A stretch of 64,000 nt of DNA from Cymbomonas tetramitiformis. Lineage: Eukaryota; Chlorophyta; Pyramimonadophyceae; Pyramimonadales; Pyramimonadaceae. The position numbers and the translations under genes are program-made. Location of the stretch: NCBI GenBank assembly GCA_001247695.2, contig LGRX02029324.1, positions 23,685 through 87,684 on the forward strand, read 5' to 3'. Shown here one piece after another: positions 57,420 through 64,000 of this stretch (within the stretch, counting starts at the first letter, position 1; every line of letters begins with the position of its first letter). Below the pieces are notes generated by a model. The model was not told where the DNA came from, did no database searches, and saw only the letters and a list, made by a program, of their open reading frames with translations.

Positions 57420-59059
57420 TCAAGGCGCTTTGCGTGTCTGTACATCGAACTGCAGCCAAACCCAGCATGGTGGCGACGGATGAAGGAGCAGCAGCTCCGG
57501 CTGCTGCTCGCGCTGACGAGCATGCGGTGCTGCTTGGCCACACACCCGCTGTTGGCGGTGGTGAGCAGCCTAAGAAGCCGCCCAAGAAGCCATATTCACG
57601 CAACCGGTCTCCAGCTGCCCAGCTCCGGCGGCAGGCGGATAGAAAGCGGAAGGCGGCGGTGCGAAGACGGCGGACGACACCCGTCAGGCAGCCTATGTTC
57701 GACGCCAACGGTTACCTAACCAGTGAACTCTTACACCAGCTTAGCTTTCCCGGCATGGAATTGGCGAAGCTTGTGGCTTCCGTCATCACCCACAACTGGA
57801 ATTGTTCACGGCCCACGTTCGCGTGTCGGTGCAGTTGCCACCTGTCCCCAAAGGATACCCCTGGCTGGCATCGGAACGTGGCCTCATTGCAGGCAGTCCC
57901 ACCTTGCCTTGGGCTGGCTGCGCGTAACACTAAGGCGAGGAGTGCACCTATGCCTGCCACTACAGCACCTCCCACCGTGCCATCGCACGTGGCAACTTCC
58001 GGCAGGAAAACATGTCGCCCTAGGAAGACGCTGGCAGCCATGGAATGCGGATTGGAGGGCCAACCGGCGACCAGTGCTGCTGCACCAATGGCTGCTCCCG
58101 CGGCCACACCGGCCCCGGAAGCACGCGTCGTCGGGGCAGCTCCGCCCTGCCCCCAAGGCCTGACGGAGGGCACCTTGGTGTATGGCAATGATGGACGGGT
58201 GCACCATGTACGGACTGCGGACATGCGATTGATGCTAGATTTTGCGTGTGACGCGCCAGGCGAGGAAGGTCGACTGATTTTTTTCACGGAGGTCAAGCAA
58301 CTTCAGACCGACGGCCCGCACGTGATCGCTGAGCCGGGTGTTCTGGACGCCAGAATGCAGCTAACCCATGTACAACCAGCGCAACAGCAGGGCTTTGCAA
58401 CCGACCACGCCCTCCAGGAATACCTGGCATCCGCTGGGCTAACGTTAAGGGATGTCCCGTTTGACGGTGATTGCTGGCTTTCCGTGGTTGCTCCGTACAT
58501 CACATGTCCGGATGGACGACCCTGTCACCAAGTGCAATGGAGCGGCGTGAAGTTCTTTACAGTCAAGCTGCGGGAGGCTTTAGTTGAGTATATTCACACA
58601 AACCCCACCTGGAGCGATGGATCTGGCCGCCGCCCGGAGTGGCTGAACGCTCCCGAATTCATCAGTGATGTGCATACAGGGAAGGCGCACAGTGACGAGC
58701 ATTCGTTCCTGGTCCTGGCGAGCATGGCCAAACGGGTTCTGCAGGTGTACCGGGTATTCCCCACTCGAGAGGAAGTGGTGCGCCGGAAGTGGCCACCAGG
58801 CGTCAATCACAAGAATCTCATCATGCCCGACTGTGACAACGCGATATACGGCCAATATGCGCCCTTCAGTATGCAGTACTTCTGCCCGCCCCCTGAGGAA
58901 CCACTGACGAGCAACGAACCCATCCGGATCCTGCACATGCTGGAGGTTCCGTTATACGACCCCAAGCTTCCGGCAGATGACCAGACATGGGTAACTTACC
59001 CTGGCCACTTCATGCATGCGGATCCTCACGGAGGAAGCGGCGGGAAACGAAGAAGCTGA
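57254..59059 (+). CDS. OTU-like cysteine protease (candidate deubiquitinase)
   Basis: 601 codons. A basic N-terminal third (QLRRQADRKRKAAVRRRR) and an Ala/Pro-rich middle precede a C-terminal OTU-like region: VPFDGDCWLSVVAPY (about residues 400-414, the D-G-D-C active site) and PIRILHMLEVPLYD before a candidate His in YPGHFMHAD (about 581). The layout, with Cys near the start and His at the end, fits the OTU family, which removes ubiquitin. OTU domains are known from several transposon and virus groups. After the stop another frame is open to about 59140. The start is tentative because of the overlap with the upstream ORF. Confidence 0.6.
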   Translation: MEPASGRGTKRGAMRGTPLQYGEGQVVVQASTVQGFHEHPLFQKMQVSCPTMQSVIKALCVSVHRTAAKPSMVATDEGAAAPAAARADEHAVLLGHTPAVGGGEQPKKPPKKPYSRNRSPAAQLRRQADRKRKAAVRRRRTTPVRQPMFDANGYLTSELLHQLSFPGMELAKLVASVITHNWNCSRPTFACRCSCHLSPKDTPGWHRNVASLQAVPPCLGLAARNTKARSAPMPATTAPPTVPSHVATSGRKTCRPRKTLAAMECGLEGQPATSAAAPMAAPAATPAPEARVVGAAPPCPQGLTEGTLVYGNDGRVHHVRTADMRLMLDFACDAPGEEGRLIFFTEVKQLQTDGPHVIAEPGVLDARMQLTHVQPAQQQGFATDHALQEYLASAGLTLRDVPFDGDCWLSVVAPYITCPDGRPCHQVQWSGVKFFTVKLREALVEYIHTNPTWSDGSGRRPEWLNAPEFISDVHTGKAHSDEHSFLVLASMAKRVLQVYRVFPTREEVVRRKWPPGVNHKNLIMPDCDNAIYGQYAPFSMQYFCPPPEEPLTSNEPIRILHMLEVPLYDPKLPADDQTWVTYPGHFMHADPHGGSGGKRRS

Positions 59060-59313
59060 AATGGAGAGATTGCGCAAGGGACGCGTGACGCGGACCGATG
59101 GTGCGCCAGCGAAGAAATCGAAGAAGCCGTCCAAGACTAACTAATCAGGTACTGCTTTGGATCTCATCAACAATCGCTTTCTGCAATCGACATCTGCGTG
59201 ATGGATTACAGCCGGTGGGTTAGGAGTGGCGTGCGCGTGTCCTTGTATACAAAACCTTACAAATCCTAATATACTGGTTGTTGTCATGTGCAGGCAAGAG
59301 GCGCTGCTGTTCA

Positions 59314-59590
59314 GAGTTGGAGTCGAGCAGCTCCCATCGCAGCGGTAGAGTGATGTTGCAAAGCAGCGTGGCAAACTCATCTAAGCAGTAGAGCAATGTC
59401 AGAAATAAGCAGTCTGCATCGATAGTAGCGAGTTGGAGTCAAGCAGCTCCCATCGCAGCGGTAGAGTGATGTTGCAAAGCAGCGTGGCAAACTCATCTAA
59501 GCAGTAGAGCAATGTCAGAAATAAGCAGTCTGCATCGATAGGAGCGAGTGCGCTAGGGAAGGGCGTGGCGCAGCCCTCTAGATGTAAACT
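59314..59590 (+). repeat. 116-bp tandem duplication ending in gene-end box copy 2
   Basis: GAGTTGGAGTC(G/A)AGCAGC through ATCGATAGTAGC is repeated at 59314-59429 and 59430-59545. The second copy runs into the hairpin box (GTGCGCTAGGGAAGGGCGTG through CCCTCTAGATGTAA, about 59549-59588). The first copy lacks the hairpin. Confidence 0.8.
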
Positions 59591-59739
59591 ATACGTAAAT
59601 GTAAATAAACAAGTATTGCGTTCCTTTGTAACCGCCTTTCCGCCTCGAGTGGCGGACCACCTGTTTGGAGAGCCTAGCGGGCGCGTGCGCAAACCGAAGG
59701 GAGGGGGGTGTTAAGCCCAGTTTGTTATGCGGTTTTGAT

Positions 59740-59826
59740 GTAGTTATGTGGTTGATATGTTGGTTGATATGTTTGTTGATATGTTGGTATGGTTGTTATG
59801 TTACTTATGTGGTTGGTATGTGGTGT
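59740..59826. repeat. Degenerate GGTTGATATGTT microsatellite
   Basis: Short units such as TTGGTTGATATG and TTGTTGATATG recur, with a TATG-rich tail, just before the next coding region. Confidence 0.6.
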
Positions 59827-59914
59827 GTGCTGTCCGGGGAATGTGCAGGAAAAGGCAAAGGTCACGAGAACCAGGAAGGCCTCCGAGGTTCAATGCGATA
59901 TTGAAACCTACATC

Positions 59915-61934
59915 ATGGCTTCTCCACCAGCCTTCGATATCGACGCCGGACTCATAATACACCTCAGCAAGGCGTGCAAGCGGGACCCCCCAGCGAAGCA
60001 ACGGCATGCGATGATCGTGGAGAAGGTCACCACCATTTACCCCATGCTGACGCAGAGAGAGGCGACGAGAAAAGTGAACGCTCGTTTATACAATCGCCGG
60101 GCCGGCATAATGCAGCAAAAGGGAATGACGCTGGCTCGGTTTCAAGCGGATGATTTGGCGGCGTGCAAAAACTTCAACCTTCAGGCGCTGGCGTCGAAGA
60201 GGCCCCATCTCGTGATTCCACTGACACGCGCTGAAGCGCTTACCAGTCACCCCCTCCCCATTGCGGCAGGTGGGGCGCGGGCGGAGCCCATGGCACCGAG
60301 GACGGAGGTGTCGACCCCGCCAACAAGCCCTACCACGCAGTGCGGCACGCCAACGGTGGCTGATGCGGCAGGAGAACCGGGGGGTGCACATCTGCATGGG
60401 GGGGGCAGCAGTGTCCGGCGCACAGGCGCCCGGGGCAGAGATGACTCCGCGAACCAGCGCTAGATTCCAGCGCACGAGGCTCCGACGTGCCGCGCGCGCA
60501 ACAGGCCAACGAATCAACGGGGAGCAATCCGTGGCTTCACAAGCAGCCCCAGAAGACGTTCCAGGGAGCGACTCGGCACCTGTGCGTACCAGCCCTCGGC
60601 TAAACACGCAGCATGAGAACGCGAATGACCTGCAGGTGGAGAACGATATAGCAAGTAAGTCGGCCCCTGGGACCAGTTTCCGTTGTCGGTTTGACTAGCC
60701 TGGCACCGTGTGTAGGTGGTGACGTGATGTTGACTGGTTTGCAGTTCCAGAGTGCCTTCGATTACCTGTGCGTACCAGCCCTCGGCTAAAGAACGCGTAC
60801 GAGCTGCAGGTGGAGAACAATATAGCATGTAAGTCGGCCCGTGCGTGCAGTCTTTGTTGTCGATTTGACTAGCCGGGCCCTGTGGGTAGTTGGTGACGTT
60901 ATATTGTATGGCTCGCAGTCAAGAGGCGCAAGCTAAGCCAGCTGTTCTTCGGGGAGGAAAGCGCCCTTGAGGGCCTGCAACGCCTGCTGCAAGACCTGCT
61001 TCCACAAGCAGAGCAGCTGGACATCGCCACCCTCGTCGCGCATGTCGCCCGAGTGCACAAGGAAACGGGGAAGCGCGTGAATATGACTGCGAAGGCCGTG
61101 TTCTTTACGGTACATATGCCTGGATTCAATCTTCTGCCTGTCAAGCATGCCAACCACTACGAGAAACAGGCCCGTGAGACGCTGGACAAGCGCTGGACGG
61201 CCGACCTGCTAAAACACAAGGAATCGTCCGAGGCGCTTGAGGCTGCCTTTAAAGCCACCTGGAAGAAGGTATCTGCAGTGCAAAGGCGTGGCGTTCCGCG
61301 AACGGCGCGCTCCTCCAAGAGCATGGCGGAACCACCGGCGCCTGCGCGTGTACAGGGCAACAAGCACATGAGCAAAATCTGCCCCGTCGGACGGAAGGCC
61401 CACCTTGTGCGCACCGGGATGTCCTCTAAGGACCAGAAGAAGCTCCACGTGAATCAGAATACACAGGCGGGGGAGTTCCTGCTGGAGGACTTCTCGCATG
61501 CGGACTACGGGGAAATATACCCTGCGGATGTTGATGACTTACATGGCACAGTGCGCGACATGGAGATCTTCGTTGGCATGGATTGCTTCGAGCATGACAC
61601 GCCAGCAGCGTGGCGCGCGCTGGGGCACCCCCCCGTGATGCGGTGCCATTGCATCGGCGTGAAAGCGTGGGAAGACCGACCGGAGGATCCCGTCGGGGCC
61701 TTCGATTACTCTGTTTTCCACGACGACTTCTCCGTGGAGACTTTTGAATGGGACGAGCTGGTGCAAATGAATCTGGTTCGCGTCCCAGAGCTATACGTCA
61801 CGGAGGACTACCGAGTGTGGTGGAAAAATCGCTCCGGTGACAACCGAGAACTTACAACCGACGAGTACCGAGGCGGCTTTGGGGACGCGCGGCCGAAGCA
61901 TCTGCGCACCACGTCGTTCTGGGAACGGGTGTAG
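59915..61934 (+). CDS. Unidentified multi-exon gene with a tandemly duplicated exon
   Basis: It starts MASPPAFDIDAGLIIHLSKA at 59915. The first frame must switch to a second frame somewhere in about 60300-60420 (join unresolved). Then exon end 60654, exon 60745-60828 and final exon 60919-61934 splice in phase (donors GTAAGT; acceptors TTTGCAG and CTCGCAG). The exons ending at 60654 and 60828 share a duplicated core (PVRTSPRL, LQVEN, IA). The last exon has a Leu-rich helical start (QRLLQDLLPQAEQL) and an acidic C-terminus rich in Trp and Asp. It lies between two gene-end boxes, directly upstream of the transposase gene. A TnpA-like accessory protein is possible but unsupported. Confidence 0.6.
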
Positions 61935-62043
61935 TGTTGATAAATCGCCGCGACGTAGTACGGAAATAGCGGACCCCGATCACTCATAGAACCCACACGA
62001 CAGTCGTGTGAGAACAGACGTGGGGCACATGCAATACGCACTA

Positions 62044-62090
62044 GGGAGTGCGCTAGGGAAGGGCGTGGCGCAGCCCCTTAGACATCGTAA
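62044..62090 (+). repeat. Gene-end box, copy 3
   Basis: GGAGTGCGCTAGGGAAGGGC through GCGCAGCCCCTTAGACATCG, followed by TAAA. The hairpin is kept, but TGTAA is altered to CGTAA and the upstream CTGCATCGATA part is missing. Confidence 0.7.
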
Positions 62091-62363
62091 ACATGCAAAT
62101 ATTTTTAATATTGAGAACCCGCGGAGTACATGCTCCATCTGCCTGTCGCAACTTGCCTCACGGGTTGAAAGCTTCCCTCGCCGACATGATTGCTGCGTGT
62201 GCGCCTTTCGTCCTCCTGTTGGCCAAGTGTTCACGGGGTGGGGATGAGCGGGGGGAGGCAGCGCGTGCAACCTTTGTTTGGCAACAACCATGGTGGAATA
62301 CTAACGATCGTCGTATTTTTGCAGGATCTTTATACAACGTACGGCCTTAGCCTATCTGACGTC

Positions 62364-63974
62364 ATGGACATTGCATCGGAGTCCAAGCGCACCCGCAATA
62401 GTCTACGATCGGTCCTACGTCGACGAGACGGAGCGCTCCCTGCAGATGGAGGGCCATGCCTTCCGGCGGAGCATGACCGCGTCACCAAGGTGGCGAAGAC
62501 AATAACAGCGGCAAGTGGCAATGTTACTTGGAGATGGCGTGTGACGAAGCTACCTACGTGGCCGGCCAGTATTGGGGCCATGCGCATGCCTGGGGAACTG
62601 TACGGCCCCGACGAGCAATTAACGGAGAACCAGACCTCACATGGCAGCGCGGTACCAGAGAATATGTCGTTCGACCTAGAGGAGGTGCCTGACCTTCTTA
62701 AAGCAAGTGCCGATGGCTTCTCAGACGAGGAGGGACCTGACGACGCGGAGCCCGCCCAGCTATTGGGGCAGCTACGTCTGGAAAGTGATGCCACCGAGTA
62801 TAACGAAAACATATTTGTCCAGGTACGTACGACGGCAACATTCTTGTGTGCTAAGTGTATTGCCAGCCCACAACGGGTGTATAAAGAACTAACAATGCGG
62901 TATGGGGTTCGTACGCACGGTTTGATAAAGCAGGCCTTCCATGCCCACGGTTGCGACCAGGCGTGGCCAACAGACTACGACATGTGGGACGAGCGCCCGG
63001 CCACGGAGGCAGGTCTCATGGATGAACTCTTGCGCACGGCCGAGGAAGAGCAGGACGTGGACATGCCTCCGCCGGAGAACCTGCAATGGGACATCCGCCC
63101 AGGTGAACCGCTGTTTATTGACAATCCGGATAATGATATAACCGTTGGTGAGGCGGTCTACTACTTCATGCAGTTGCGAATGGACCAAGGCTGGTCACGG
63201 CCAGCTTTTGACAGATTTCTGAAGGTCCTGCTCATGCTGATGGGTGGGCCTACCCGATGTCGCTTGCCAAACACCCTATATAGGATGCGGACTTACATGC
63301 AAGTAGAAGATCACATGGCATATGCGGTTCATGTATGCCCGCGGTGGTGCCGACATTTCCCCCGAGAGTCAGATCCGAGGAAATGGGACCCAATGGAGGA
63401 GTGCGGTGTGGTGCTGGAGAAAGACGAAGCGGGTATCGTTGTCAAGCGCTGCAAGGAAAGCCGGTTTGAGGTTGTGAAAACCGCGGACGGGGAGAAGTTG
63501 CGCCCGAAGGAGTGGTTCTATTATTTCCCGATCGAGGATACCATCCGAAGATGGATGGAATGCCCAGAGTTTTGCAAGGCCCGTGCCCGCCGAGACGCGC
63601 GCTTACAGTGTGACTTCTGGACATCGGAACTGGCGAGAACCATAAACCACCACGCGTCCGTTAAGGGCGCTCTCTTACAGGACGCTCCTAGGATCGAAAC
63701 CCCCGTTGGAGGTGATCCTTATGTGGAATACGCCGAGCACCACGTGATGGTGATTTCCCCCGGGGCTAATGATTGTCAAGTGTTCAACTCAGATGTTGGG
63801 TGATCCCCCCCCCCACCATCTTGCACACCCCATATATACACAAGCATGTCGAACGTGCAACCAGCCGCCGCGGATGCAACTGGCTGAGCGCGTGCGCGGG
63901 GATGTGGAGTGCAGGTCTTACTCCATGGGTGTCGGGGTGGTCATCTGGTCAAAAGCGAAGACCTTCATTACTCG
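62364..63974 (+). CDS. CACTA-type transposase, N-terminal half (continues past the window)
   Basis: ATG 62364 (MDIASESKRTRNS) opens exon 62364-63799. A GT-AG intron (63800-63914) joins in phase to exon 63915-63974, whose donor GTATGT leads out of the window. From about residue 265 the order of segments follows plant CACTA transposases: EAVYYFMQLRMDQGWSRPAF, a Cys/His segment (AVHVCPRWCRHFP), RPKEWFYYFPIEDTIRRW, then ANDCQVFNSDVG joined across the intron to SYSMGVGVVIW. The last equals the region around the first catalytic Asp (TDGFNPF...YSMWPVIL in plants). The Asp is kept, but the next residue is Cys, not Gly. DUF4218/DUF4216 parts would lie beyond 64000. This is the half that is missing from the left element. 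Confidence 0.75.
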
Positions 63975-64000
63975 GTATGTATGATGGTGGATCTGGATGG

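Noticed and set aside
60086..60607. 173-codon minus-strand ORF
   Set aside because: It is a shadow of the spliced gene 59915-61934, whose exon phases agree on the plus strand.
1..64000. CRISPR array or bacterial operon
   Set aside because: The tandem arrays have no spacer structure, and the introns, LINE and LTR elements show the DNA is eukaryotic.

Overview
This window is nuclear DNA from a eukaryote. It has GT-AG introns, LTR and LINE retrotransposons, a CACTA-type DNA transposon, and one complete housekeeping gene split into 13 short exons. That gene (37569-43087) is TRM7/FTSJ1, a tRNA 2'-O-methyltransferase. Its spliced protein reads very like the land-plant orthologues as I remember them, and the DUF4218/DUF4216 architecture of the CACTA genes is best known from plants. 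A green-lineage organism, probably an alga, is the best guess; I cannot name the species.

Layout. (1) 1-35568 is one nested pile of mobile elements. The outer one is a Ty3/gypsy chromovirus on the minus strand (element 2) that runs off the left edge. Its 5' LTR is split by a 7.2 kb LINE (28287-35493). Its 3' internal region is split by a second LTR element on the plus strand (element 1, 8632-18987). Its 3' LTR is split by a CACTA-like transposon (161-7623) with 17-bp inverted ends and a 3-bp target duplication. (2) 35569-47432 is host sequence: TRM7, whose introns 8 and 9 carry minisatellites, then a broken ORF, a foldback repeat, an unassigned minus-strand ORF and an 11-bp tandem repeat. (3) 47433-64000 is a GC-rich plus-strand cluster: small exons, a protein-kinase-like gene, three MYND zinc-finger ORFs, a large cysteine-containing protein, an OTU-like protease, an unknown multi-exon gene, and the N-terminal half of a second CACTA-type transposase running off the right edge. 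These genes are interspersed with 132-bp tandem arrays containing an imperfect palindrome and with a recurrent hairpin box after gene ends.

How it fits together. Element 1 has two almost identical LTRs but only scrambled gag-pol relics, so it was probably copied in trans by relatives of element 2. Element 2 itself is young and has only a handful of disabling lesions; its integrase is interrupted by what looks like a precise 83-nt intron. The left CACTA element keeps the C-terminal half of the transposase gene, fused to a PHD finger, and its introns carry the same CAATATG/ATGTTGCA motifs as its subterminal repeats. The right cluster may be the inside of a much larger CACTA-type element with kinase, MYND and OTU cargo, but no termini for it are visible here, so that is inference.
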